Positions 56,011 through 64,000 of a stretch of 64,000 bases of DNA are shown here, piece after piece; the first letter of the stretch is position 1; every line of letters begins with the position of its first letter. Below the pieces are notes generated by a model. That model saw only the letters and a list, made by a program, of their open reading frames with translations. It ran no database searches and was not told where the DNA came from. The stretch covers positions 1,922,001 through 1,986,000 of the forward strand of contig NZ_CP029550.1 in NCBI RefSeq assembly GCF_003173715.1, given 5' to 3'. This stretch comes from Methylobacterium durans. GTDB lineage: Bacteria; Pseudomonadota; Alphaproteobacteria; Rhizobiales; Beijerinckiaceae. A program made the position numbers and the translations under genes.

Positions 56011-57635
56011 CCGGGATACGGGTTCGACGGGACGGCCTGCTCCGACCCGTCGAACCCGCTCACTCTCCGGGCTCCTGCACCGCGAAGCGGTCCCGCCCCG
56101 GCCGCGGCGCGGCGCGCCTCCTTGCGCCGAGGCAACCCGTCGTAGAGCGCGGCCTTGCGCGCGGCGACGAGCAGGAGCGCGGAAAGGGCGAGCATGCTGG
56201 CGTCGAAGGCCAGGAAAAGCGTCTCGACCGGTGCGGGTCCCTCGCGCACGATGCGCACCACATCCGCGGCGCAGACGGCCGCGTACAGGATCGCAGCCGC
56301 GCTCAGCATCTCGGGCCACGCCCGCTTTTGCGGCCGGAAAGGGGCGACGAGGCCGACGAGGAGCCAGACGGCGAAGAAGGCCCAGACCTCCCAGGCCCCC
56401 CGCTCCGCGAGCCCGACCGGCAGGAGGCGGTTCGCCAGGAAGTAGGCGGCGACCGCTGCCGGCAGGCCGGCCACGGTCGCGACGTTGAGGCCCTGGACGA
56501 GCCGGAGGCCGAGGCCGGGCCGCGCGCCGGTCTTCGGCGCGCGCGCGACCGTCCAGAGCACGAGCCCCGTCGCCACCATCGCGCAGCCGGCGAGTCCGCA
56601 CAGGAAGAACAGCAACCGCAGGATCGCGCCCGCGAAATGCGCCTCGTGCAGGCCCACCATCGCCGTGAAGGTCTTCGAGGCGGGCTTCAGGCCGCCGGCG
56701 CGGATCTCCACGACCTCGCCCGTGGTGCCGTCGAAGGCGACCTGGGGATGCTCGTGCGAGAGGCCGTGCGGCTCCTCGAACACGGCCACCACCGAGGCGT
56801 TGGCGTCCTTCGGGTTGACGACAGAGAGGCGCTCCAGCGGTTCGGGGACCGTCTCCATCGCCCGCAGCACCATCGGCCCGACGGGGGCGAGGGTGCCGGG
56901 CCGGCCGGTGGGCTGGCGCGGCGCCGTGATCTGGCCGGACTCGGCGAAGAAGCGTTGCGCATCGCCCTTGTAGGCCGTGTTCACGCCCCAGGGCACGTAC
57001 ATCAGCATCAGCGTGACGACGCCGGTGTAGGTGATCATCAGGTGGAAGGGCAGCGCCAGCACGCCGGTGACGTTGTGCGCGTCGAGCCAGCCGCGCTGGG
57101 CCGATTTGTCCCGCCGGAAGGTGAAGAAATCCGCGAAGATGCGCCGGTGCGTGACGATGCCGGAGACGAGCGCCACCAGCATGATCATGGCGCAGAGGCC
57201 GACGATCCAGCGGCCCCAGAGCGGGGGCATGTTGAGCTCGAAGTGGAAGCGGTAGAGGAAGTCGCCGCCCCGCGTGTCGCGGACGCCCGAGGGCGCGCCG
57301 GTCTCGGGGTCGAGCAGGACGTGGCCCGGCGGCCGGCCCGGCCCCGTCCGCCAGAACAGCTCGATCAGCGGCCGCTCGGTGGTCGGCAGGCCGATGAACC
57401 AGGCCCGCGCCTCGCCCGCATGGATCCGCAGATGCGCGACGCCGCGCTCAGCCGCCGCCATCGCCTCGGGCGCGAACGCCGCGTCGCGGCGCAGTTCCGG
57501 CCGCATCCAGGCCGAGATCTCGGTGCGGTAGTAGCTCGCGGTCCCCGTGACGAAGACCGCGAACAGCACCCAGCCGACCACGAGGCCGGACCAGGCGTGC
57601 AGCCACGCCATCGACTGGCGGAAGCCCTTGCGCAT
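55944..57635 (-). CDS. PepSY-domain membrane protein, probable 3' frameshift
   Basis: An inner-membrane protein with an N-terminal helix (SGLVVGWVLFAVFVTGTASY), PepSY-type periplasmic segments (VLLDPETGAPSGV, QVAFDGTTGEVVEIRAG) and histidine-containing helices (LHAWSG, HNVTGVLALPFHLMI) as in ferric-siderophore reductase-like proteins. It begins 10 bp after the TonB receptor gene and is likely cotranscribed. The open frame to 55944 runs through the hairpin at 56019-56058 and overlaps mocR. Adding one base to each of the runs at 56092-56094 and 56096-56099 gives an ending DRFAVQEPGE with the stop at 56060-56062, which I think is the true end. Confidence 0.83.
   Translation of the reverse strand: MRKGFRQSMAWLHAWSGLVVGWVLFAVFVTGTASYYRTEISAWMRPELRRDAAFAPEAMAAAERGVAHLRIHAGEARAWFIGLPTTERPLIELFWRTGPGRPPGHVLLDPETGAPSGVRDTRGGDFLYRFHFELNMPPLWGRWIVGLCAMIMLVALVSGIVTHRRIFADFFTFRRDKSAQRGWLDAHNVTGVLALPFHLMITYTGVVTLMLMYVPWGVNTAYKGDAQRFFAESGQITAPRQPTGRPGTLAPVGPMVLRAMETVPEPLERLSVVNPKDANASVVAVFEEPHGLSHEHPQVAFDGTTGEVVEIRAGGLKPASKTFTAMVGLHEAHFAGAILRLLFFLCGLAGCAMVATGLVLWTVARAPKTGARPGLGLRLVQGLNVATVAGLPAAVAAYFLANRLLPVGLAERGAWEVWAFFAVWLLVGLVAPFRPQKRAWPEMLSAAAILYAAVCAADVVRIVREGPAPVETLFLAFDASMLALSALLLVAARKAALYDGLPRRKEARRAAAGAGPLRGAGARRVSGFDGSEQAVPSNPYPGQTMVEIAPGGCARRFASRLRP
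56019..56058. terminator. bidirectional 13-bp hairpin between mocR and the PepSY gene
   Basis: CGGGTTCGACGGG and its exact complement CCCGTCGAACCCG enclose 14 bases. It starts 9 bp after the mocR stop and sits just beyond the inferred PepSY stop at 56060, as expected for a shared terminator of convergent genes. Confidence 0.75.
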
Positions 57636-57645
57636 CGGCCGCTTC

Positions 57646-59982
57646 CTACCAGCGGTAGCGCAGGGTCGCGTAGACCGTGCGCGGCAGCCCGAGATAGCAG
57701 CCGGAATAGGCGAAGCAGCCGGTCACGTAGCGCTCGTCGAGGAGGTTCTGGGCGTTAATCTGCATGGTGAAGCCTTGCAGCGTCGCGTCGAGATGCTTCA
57801 GGTCGTAGGAGACGACCGCGTCGACGAGCACGCTCTCCGGAACCTTGAAGGTGTTGGCCGGGTCGCCCCAGGAGGGGCCGAGATAGCGCACGCCGCCGCC
57901 GAGGCCCAGCCCGATGAGCGGGCCTTCCGTGAAGCGGTAATCGACGAACAGCGAGGCGGTCTGGTCCGGCACCTGCACCGGCCGGCGCCCGAGGAGCGGC
58001 ACCTGCCGGCCCGTCAGGTCGTTCAGGGTGGTGCCGATGTCCTGGGTGTTGCGGATGTCGAGGAGCGAGAAGCCGCCGATGAGCGTGAGGCCCGTCGCCA
58101 CGTTCGCCCGCGCCTCGAACTCGACGCCCTGCACGCCGACCTCGCCGGCCTGCACGACGAAGCCGGGATTGACCGGGTCGGTGTTCGTGGCGTTCGAGCG
58201 CCGGATGTCGAAGAAGGCGGTGGTGAGCAGGATGTCAGTGCCGGGCGGCTGGTACTTGATGCCGGCCTCGTACTGGTTGCTGGAGATCGGAGTCGGGATG
58301 CGCCCGGCCGTGCCGAAGGCCGGGTCGAAGATGCGCCCGTTGACGATGGGCTCGAACGCCTCGCTGTAGGAGACGTAGGGCGCGACGCCGCTGTCGAAGA
58401 GATAGAGCAGGCTCGCCCGGCCGGTGAAGGCGTCGGCGGGCACGTCCTGGTTGGCGACGGCGCCTGTGGCCAGCGTCCGGGTCGGGCCGAACTGGCGGGC
58501 GATGTCGTAGCGGCCGCCGAGCGTCAGCACCAGCCGGTCGAACTTCACCTGGTCCTGGAAGTAGACGCCGGTCTGCTCGGCGGTGATGCGCGCGTCCGCG
58601 GTGAAGGCCGGGAACGGGATGTTCATGTTGTAGTCCGGCGCGAGCGCGTTCAGCGGCGGCGCGGCCGGGAACGGGCCGGAGAGCGTCCTCGTCTCAAAGC
58701 TTCGGTGATCGACGCCGAGGAGCGCGGTGTGGGCGAAGATGCCGGTGTCGAAATTGGCGACGAAATTGTTGTCGATCGTGAAGGCGTCGATCTGGACGTT
58801 GGTGCCGCCGCGGGAGCGGGCGATCAGAGGGCCGCTCGTGAAGGGCCCGTTCGAGTCGTTGAAGGCCGTGAAGACGCTGCGATAATCGCCCTGCGTGTAC
58901 AGGTAGCGGGCCGCCGAGTGGAAGCGCAGGTGCTCGTTGATGCGGTGGTCGAACAGGTAGCTGATCGAGCCCTGCGTCCGGTCCGAGCGCTCGAAATTGC
59001 GGTCGCCGTCGTAGAAGTCGGCCGGCAGGCGCCCGATCACGCCGTTGCCGAAGTTGCGCGGAAACACGGTGCCCACCGCCGGGAAGCCGCCGTAGAAGCC
59101 GGAGAACGGGTCGCGCTGGTAATTGCCGATGATGGTGAGCTGCGTGTCGGTCGAGGGCCGCCAAGTCAGGCTCGGGTTGATGAAGGCGCGCTCCACCCGC
59201 GTCGTCTCGGCCGGCCCGTCGCCGTTCCAGCCGAGGCCGATGATGCGGTAGGCGAACTGGTCGGCTAGAGGCCCGCCGTCGGATGGGATCGGCCCACCGA
59301 CGTCGAAGCCGCCGCGCACCTCGCTGAAGCCGCCGCCCTGGATGAAGATCTCGCCGTGGCGGACGAATTGCGGAACCTTGGAGACGAGGTTGACGATGCC
59401 GCCCGGGCCCGACTGCCCGTAGAGCACCGAGGCCGGCCCCTTGATGATGTCGACGCGCTCGAGGCGGAACGGATCGACGGTCGGGAACGCGTCGCGGCTT
59501 CCGGGCAGGGCGAGGCCGTCGAGGAAGAGCGGTGCGGTGAAGCCGCGGATGTAGAACTGCTCCAGCCGGGTCGAGCCGGCGCCGCCGCGCTGCTCGGTGG
59601 TGACGCTCGGCGTGTAGCGCAGGGCCTGGTTGATGGTGAGGGCGTTCTGATCCTCGATCTGCTGGCGGCCGATCACCGAGACCGACTGCGCCGTCTCCAG
59701 GATCGGGGTGTCGGTCTTGGTGCCGACCGTGCTGCGGCTGGCCAAGTAGCCGGGCACCGGACCGGTCGCTCCGCCCGGCCCGTAGAGGCCCTCGCCGAGG
59801 CTCCGGGCGCCCCCCAGACCCGTGACGTTCAGTTCGGCCAGCTCGACGTCCGTCGCGGCAACCTGCGCCGAGACGGCGCTCGGCACGACGCTACAGGTCG
59901 TCGAGAGCAACAGAATAGCCAGCGATCCCTGCAAAGACTGCCTGATCTCGCGCCGTGCGCTATCCTGCCTGTACCGACCCAT
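57646..59982 (-). CDS. TonB-dependent siderophore receptor
   Basis: A 778-residue outer-membrane receptor. After a signal peptide (LQGSLAILLLSTTCSVVPSAV, ending SAQ) comes a short TonB-box-like region and the plug domain: TKTDTPILETAQSVSVIGRQ, then QIEDQNALTINQALRYTPSV and LERVDIIKGPASVLYGQSGP. The beta-barrel follows and ends RTVYATLRYRW with a terminal aromatic residue, as barrels require. It is of the FpvA/FhuA-like ferric-siderophore type. ATG 59982 is chosen over 60012. The PepSY gene follows in the same unit, which fits uptake followed by reductive release of iron. Confidence 0.93.
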   Translation of the reverse strand: MGRYRQDSARREIRQSLQGSLAILLLSTTCSVVPSAVSAQVAATDVELAELNVTGLGGARSLGEGLYGPGGATGPVPGYLASRSTVGTKTDTPILETAQSVSVIGRQQIEDQNALTINQALRYTPSVTTEQRGGAGSTRLEQFYIRGFTAPLFLDGLALPGSRDAFPTVDPFRLERVDIIKGPASVLYGQSGPGGIVNLVSKVPQFVRHGEIFIQGGGFSEVRGGFDVGGPIPSDGGPLADQFAYRIIGLGWNGDGPAETTRVERAFINPSLTWRPSTDTQLTIIGNYQRDPFSGFYGGFPAVGTVFPRNFGNGVIGRLPADFYDGDRNFERSDRTQGSISYLFDHRINEHLRFHSAARYLYTQGDYRSVFTAFNDSNGPFTSGPLIARSRGGTNVQIDAFTIDNNFVANFDTGIFAHTALLGVDHRSFETRTLSGPFPAAPPLNALAPDYNMNIPFPAFTADARITAEQTGVYFQDQVKFDRLVLTLGGRYDIARQFGPTRTLATGAVANQDVPADAFTGRASLLYLFDSGVAPYVSYSEAFEPIVNGRIFDPAFGTAGRIPTPISSNQYEAGIKYQPPGTDILLTTAFFDIRRSNATNTDPVNPGFVVQAGEVGVQGVEFEARANVATGLTLIGGFSLLDIRNTQDIGTTLNDLTGRQVPLLGRRPVQVPDQTASLFVDYRFTEGPLIGLGLGGGVRYLGPSWGDPANTFKVPESVLVDAVVSYDLKHLDATLQGFTMQINAQNLLDERYVTGCFAYSGCYLGLPRTVYATLRYRW

Positions 59983-60012
59983 CTCGCGATCCTCAACACA
60001 AACGCATCGCAT

Positions 60013-60558
60013 AATATTTCTGCCGATAGCGGCAAGACTCGCGATGTGCTTGCGTTGATAGCGGTCGAATAAAATATGCCAAGCGTTATCTTATGGAATA
60101 CGTCTAAACTGCTTTGGAATTGGTCTAGATAGGATTAGGCCCGTCTTCTGATTGTGCCCGGAATCGCTGCTCAACGGCATTGTACGCCCTGGCGCGCGGG
60201 CCGCATGACGGGGGCGGACGGGTTGAATCCGCAGCACTTGGCGCCCGGCGACACGGTCGGCACCAAGCAACTTCGATCGTGAATTGTCACCCAGAAGCAA
60301 CAGGTGCGGCGCGCGCCGCTGCCCGGGCCGCGATCGGCATCTCTCACGGCGGCGCGCGGCGCCCCGAACGACACCGGGACGCGCCTGCGCGGGCCATGAC
60401 CGACGGCCTGCCGCGCACGGCGCACAGGCCGGGCTCGGCCCGGACGTGCCTGCTGCCCGTCATCGGTTCGCGGAGTTCCCGCGCGCGCTACGGCTCACGC
60501 CGCACGCCCGGCCCTCCTTCCAGGAGGCGTGCGGTCTCGCGCACGCCTCCGTCCGGTT
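60013..60558. other. intergenic region between the TonB receptor and RTX genes, AT-rich near the receptor
   Basis: No gene is seen. The part at 60000-60150 is clearly more AT-rich than the rest of the window (cgcataatatttctgcc, gaataaaatatgcc, gttatcttatgg) and should contain the receptor promoter and perhaps iron-regulator sites; I could not match a definite Irr, RirA or Fur box. From 60180 on it is GC-rich with no clear signal. Confidence 0.5.
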
Positions 60559-63500
60559 CTATCGCGGACGATCCGTCGGGCTCGCCGGTCGGCTCGCGAG
60601 GAAGAGGATGTCGTCCTCCTCCGGCGTCTGCGTGACCAGGCTGCCCTTCGCCTCGTCGAACAGCCACGTCCGGTAGCGGGGCTGCGCGGCGGCGGCCTGC
60701 GCCGGGGTCGCGCGCAGGACGATGTCGCCGCCCGTGATCGAGCGGATCACCTCGTCGGCGAGGACGGGCCGGTGCGTGACCGCCTGGATCAGGGACGGGC
60801 GGCCCGCCCGCGCCTGGGCCGTCAGCGTGTCGGCGGTCGCCGCGCCGAGGGCCGGCAGGGTCACGCCCGCATCGAAGGTCCAGTACACAATCCGCTTGTG
60901 CACGCCGGCATAGATGGCGCCGTTGCCGCCCGTGACCTCGTCGCCGCCCGAATTCGGGAGGCCCGGGAGGGTGGGCAGACCCCAGCCCGGCGCGGCGGCC
61001 GGCCAGCCGAACCGGCCGGCGAAGGCCGCGGGCCAGGACGACGCGCCCCACGCCGTCGCTCCCCAGATCGACCAGCCGCCGTTCCAGTATGGCGACAGGG
61101 CGGGCGAGCCCGGCCAGAACGGGTAGGTGTACACGCCCCCGAGCGAAGCGGCGTTCCAAGCGTAGGCGGCTCGGGCATCCGGCGCCGCGTAGGCGTATCC
61201 CGGCACGAAGGAGCCGGCCCAGCCCCAGGGCAGAACGGTGCCGTTCGGCGCGAGGTAGTTCGCGCCGTAGGCGGCGAGCGCGGGGCCGCCCCAACGTCCG
61301 GCGAAGGGCACGCCGTAGCCGAAGTTGAGGCTGTAGCTCGGCGCGCCCGCGGTCGAGAGCGTGCCGACGCTGGCCGCATACTGGCCCGGGTTGAACACGC
61401 CCTGCGCCAAGCCGATGTCGCCGGGCAGGAGCGCCGTGAGCGCGTTCGGGCCGATCACCCGGCCCGCCGCGTCGAGGGCGGGCACCAGCGTGGCGGTGGA
61501 GGCGAAGATCCGGTTGTCCCCCTCGCCGCCCGCGATGACGTCGCGCCCGACCGTGCTCGTGCCGAGGTTCCAGCCGAATCCGGCTGCGGCGCTCCCGTTC
61601 GCCCAGTTCCAGGCCGCGCCTGTCCAGGCCGCCCCCGTCCAGGCGCCGAGGCCCGCCCCGTAGCCGTTCCAGCCGAAGGCGCCCGCGCCCCAGCCGTAAC
61701 CGTTCCAGGCCTGGGCGCCGGCGTTCCAGCCGAAACCGTTCCAGCCCCAGCCGTAGGCGTTCGAGGCGCCGCCGTAGGCGCCGACACCCCAGCCGTAGGC
61801 GTTTCCGTCCCAGAGCGAGCCCGCGGCCCCCGCCATGATGCGGCCGGTCGCCTGGGCGCGGTCGAGGGCAAGCGAGGCCGGCGTCGCGGGGTCACCCGCG
61901 ACGGGCACCTGGATCAGGGCCGTGTCGCCGACGAGGGTGTCGTTGCCGCCGCCGCCCGAGATCCGGTCGTTGCCGAGTTCGAGGCTCCAGTTCGGCGCGT
62001 TCGCGGCCACGATCCAGCCGAGGGCCGCGGTGAGCGGGTCCGTGCCGTGGTCGCGGTAGGCGTGGTCCGCGCGCCGCGCGTTCTGCTCCATCCACTGGCG
62101 ACTCATCTCGGCCTCGACCGCGAAGGCGGAGCCCGACTGAGCCGGATCGTGGCTGGCGAGCATCCGGCCCGCGCCGGATTGCAGCAGGACGAGGTTGTCG
62201 CCCACCACCACGTCGCCGTCCGCGCCGCCGTCGATGACGTCGTTGCCGATCGCGATGCGGTGGGTCACCCGCATCCGGTCGGGCAGGTTGGCGGCGACGC
62301 TTCCGGCCGGCTGGCCGGCGAGGACCTCGAGGGTCGCCGCGGTCTGCGCCTCGGCGAAGCGGGCGGTGAGGGCGAGGTCGCCGATCACCCTCTGCATGTC
62401 GTCGAGGAACCCGTTGAGCGCGGTCGCGGCCGCCATCGAGAGGTCGCGCAGCGGCCCCGTCCCGCGCACGATCGTGCGCCCGGCATCGCCGACGATGAGG
62501 TCGCTGCCCGCCCCGCCCGTGATGGTGTCGTTGCCGTAGCGGAACTCGGCGGCCGAGGGCCGGCCGAGGGCGGCGTTCTGCATGTCGACGCCGCGGCTGA
62601 GGTCCTGGAAGACGTTCAGCAGGTCCTGCATCGCGCCCGAGACCGCATCGATCCGGCCGTTGAGGGTGGCGTAGGCCGTCACGTCGAGAGCGTAGGTCTC
62701 GCCGCTGTCGCCGTAGATCGCGTCGTTGCCGTCGCCGCCGTCGATCGTGTCGTTGCCCGCGAGCACGCCGCGCGCGTTGAGGAGGCTCGGCACGATCGAG
62801 GCGAACGCGGTCAGACTGGTGCCGTCCGCGCGCCGGATCGGGCCGGAGCCGGCGATGTCGGCCGCCGCGCCCGCGAGGGCGGGATAGACCTCGATGCGCG
62901 GCGCGCCCGCGGCGAGCATCGAGGGCAGGAGGTTGGCGGCCGGGACCACGACCTCTCCGCCCAGAGGCAGGACGAGGCCGGTGCCCGCCGCGGCCCCGAT
63001 CAGCCGGACGGCGTTCACGATCGCCGGCTGGTCGGAGACCGTCTCGGCAAGGTTCGACGCGCGGTCGCCGAAGATCAGGTCGTCGCCCGTCCCGCCGCGC
63101 AGGGTGTCGTTGCCCCGCTGGCCGAACAGGATGTCGTTGCCCGCCCCGCCATCGATCACATCGTCGTCGGCTGCCGCCAGGGAGACGGCGAGCACGCCCG
63201 TGCTCCAGGCCCCGTTGTCCCCGTGCAGCACGCGCCCACCCGCGGCATCGTAGCCGGCGACCGCGAGCAGGAGATCCGCGGCCGTCAGGATGTCGGACAG
63301 GCCGGGCGTCTCGGCGCGAGCGCGCGAGTCGGTGGCGATGCTCGCCGTGACCGTGCCGATCTCCTCCAGCACCACGTCCCGGTGCCAGGTGCCGTCGCTA
63401 TTGAGGACCGCCGATCCGTCCTGTGCGTAGGCGCGCACGATCCGGCCCTCGTCGCCGAGGAGGATGTCGAGCCCGGCGCCGCCGTCGATCGTGTCGCGAC

Positions 63501-64000
63501 CGAGGCCGCCCACGATCTCGTCGGAACCGTCGCCGCCGAGGATCCGGTCGTCGCCGATCTGGCCGAACAGCCGGTCGTCGCCCGCGCCGCCGTCGATCAG
63601 GTCGTTGCCGCCGACGAAGTCGATCAGGTCGAAGCGCATCACGTCGCGCCGGACCGTGTCGGCGAAGGTGCCGGGGTTCATCTGCCAGGCCACGGCCTTC
63701 ACGTCGTCGACGAGGACGTTGCGGGTGATGATGCCGTTGTCGCCGAGCACCACGTCGGCGCCCGCGCCGCCCTCGATCGTATCGCTGCCGTCCGCGCCGC
63801 CGAGCACGTTGTGGCCGCCGGTGATGTCGTCGTCGCCCGCGCCGCCGAGGAGGACGTCGTCGCCCTGCTGGCCGTACAGGAAGTCGTCGCCCGCGCCGCC
63901 CTCGATCCGGTCGTTGCCGCCGCCGTCCGTGGCCGCGGTGAAGATCGAGACGGCGCGCTGGTTCGCCGGCAGGGCCCGGTCGTACAGCATGTGGTCGCCG
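60559..64000 (-). CDS. large RTX (hemolysin-type calcium-binding repeat) protein, N-terminus outside window
   Basis: The frame is open to the window edge, so over 1140 residues are visible and the start is missing. Many nonapeptide calcium repeats occur (GGAGDDFLYGQQGDDVLLGG, GSDTIEGGAGADVVLGD, GGAGNDILFGQRGNDTLRGG). They are spaced by predicted non-repeat segments with a recurring unit near NDTIDGG. RTX proteins are usually secreted by type I systems and fold on binding calcium outside the cell. The C-terminal third has two unusual Trp/Tyr/Gly-rich segments. It ends DILFLASRPASPTDRPR. No type I secretion genes are in the window. Confidence 0.85.
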   Translation of the reverse strand, partial: GDHMLYDRALPANQRAVSIFTAATDGGGNDRIEGGAGDDFLYGQQGDDVLLGGAGDDDITGGHNVLGGADGSDTIEGGAGADVVLGDNGIITRNVLVDDVKAVAWQMNPGTFADTVRRDVMRFDLIDFVGGNDLIDGGAGDDRLFGQIGDDRILGGDGSDEIVGGLGRDTIDGGAGLDILLGDEGRIVRAYAQDGSAVLNSDGTWHRDVVLEEIGTVTASIATDSRARAETPGLSDILTAADLLLAVAGYDAAGGRVLHGDNGAWSTGVLAVSLAAADDDVIDGGAGNDILFGQRGNDTLRGGTGDDLIFGDRASNLAETVSDQPAIVNAVRLIGAAAGTGLVLPLGGEVVVPAANLLPSMLAAGAPRIEVYPALAGAAADIAGSGPIRRADGTSLTAFASIVPSLLNARGVLAGNDTIDGGDGNDAIYGDSGETYALDVTAYATLNGRIDAVSGAMQDLLNVFQDLSRGVDMQNAALGRPSAAEFRYGNDTITGGAGSDLIVGDAGRTIVRGTGPLRDLSMAAATALNGFLDDMQRVIGDLALTARFAEAQTAATLEVLAGQPAGSVAANLPDRMRVTHRIAIGNDVIDGGADGDVVVGDNLVLLQSGAGRMLASHDPAQSGSAFAVEAEMSRQWMEQNARRADHAYRDHGTDPLTAALGWIVAANAPNWSLELGNDRISGGGGNDTLVGDTALIQVPVAGDPATPASLALDRAQATGRIMAGAAGSLWDGNAYGWGVGAYGGASNAYGWGWNGFGWNAGAQAWNGYGWGAGAFGWNGYGAGLGAWTGAAWTGAAWNWANGSAAAGFGWNLGTSTVGRDVIAGGEGDNRIFASTATLVPALDAAGRVIGPNALTALLPGDIGLAQGVFNPGQYAASVGTLSTAGAPSYSLNFGYGVPFAGRWGGPALAAYGANYLAPNGTVLPWGWAGSFVPGYAYAAPDARAAYAWNAASLGGVYTYPFWPGSPALSPYWNGGWSIWGATAWGASSWPAAFAGRFGWPAAAPGWGLPTLPGLPNSGGDEVTGGNGAIYAGVHKRIVYWTFDAGVTLPALGAATADTLTAQARAGRPSLIQAVTHRPVLADEVIRSITGGDIVLRATPAQAAAAQPRYRTWLFDEAKGSLVTQTPEEDDILFLASRPASPTDRPR
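61561..61815 (-). other. Trp/Tyr/Gly-rich low-complexity segment in the RTX protein
   Basis: An 85-residue stretch with 13 Trp, built from degenerate units such as NAYGWG, YGWGWNGFGW, NGYGWGAGAFGW and NGYGAG. A second Trp-rich stretch (about 60960-61345, 12 Trp) follows with PWGWAGSFVPGYAY and SPYWNGGWSIWGATAW. Neither is a calcium repeat. The composition resembles adhesive or silk-like proteins; this is a comparison of composition only. Confidence 0.85.

Overview
The window is very GC-rich (about 70% or more by eye), densely packed, and reads as the chromosome of an aerobic, cobalamin-making alphaproteobacterium. Gene content and order (hemD-mitofilin-hemY, BolA-J domain-cobS-cobT, S4/hslR-fdxA-carD-rpoH, DUF6894-type and DUF2474 small proteins) fit Methylobacterium/Methylorubrum in the Hyphomicrobiales. 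The genus is inferred from gene order only. No insertion sequence, prophage or CRISPR array was seen.

Layout. 1-5 kb: end of hemD, a mitofilin-like membrane protein and hemY. 5-11 kb: a DUF2336 protein, a cytochrome bd oxidase subunit II gene without subunit I, and a DivJ-like kinase, peptidoglycan-binding protein and DUF1491 trio. 11-16.5 kb: lone BrnA antitoxin, the D-glutamate genes dgcN/dgcA, maleylacetoacetate isomerase, type II NADH dehydrogenase. 16.6-24.7 kb: large hybrid sensor kinase, O-antigen ligase-type protein, COG0523 GTPase, a Tat-signal DJ-1/isonitrile-hydratase protein, LysR regulator and small DMT transporter. 25-31 kb: small hypotheticals, YjbQ, an ATP-dependent DNA ligase with its exonuclease, a TPR methyltransferase and a DUF1275 protein. 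31-39.6 kb: arfB, bolA, J-domain protein, cobS-DUF29-cobT, TetR with DUF1348, rpmB, DUF3108. 39.6-46.4 kb: Suv3-like helicase, hslR, fdxA, carD, rpoH. 46.5-54.4 kb: MFS transporter, phosphopantetheinyl transferase, tRNA-Pro, and a glycosyltransferase / NodS-like methyltransferase / PIG-L deacetylase / acyl-CoA dehydrogenase cluster. 54-64 kb: MocR regulator, PepSY and TonB receptor pair, and the C-terminal part of a large RTX-type protein with an unusual Trp/Tyr/Gly-rich segment.

A property of the whole window is that at least six genes (hemD, the DivJ-like kinase, the hybrid kinase, the O-antigen ligase, the DJ-1 protein and the helicase) are split by frameshifts. Each is repaired by adding one base to a short G or C run, and every inferred error is a missing base. 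The mitofilin and PepSY genes show the same pattern at their 3' ends, where the open frame runs through a perfect hairpin. I read this as uncorrected homopolymer error in the assembly rather than gene decay, so these genes are listed as CDS with the break positions given.

The most interesting biology is (i) the glycosyltransferase/deacetylase/NodS-like methyltransferase/acyl-CoA dehydrogenase cluster, whose chemistry parallels Nod-factor decoration; (ii) a dispersed palindromic repeat lying in frame inside the DNA ligase gene; and (iii) the aromatic-rich insert in the RTX protein.
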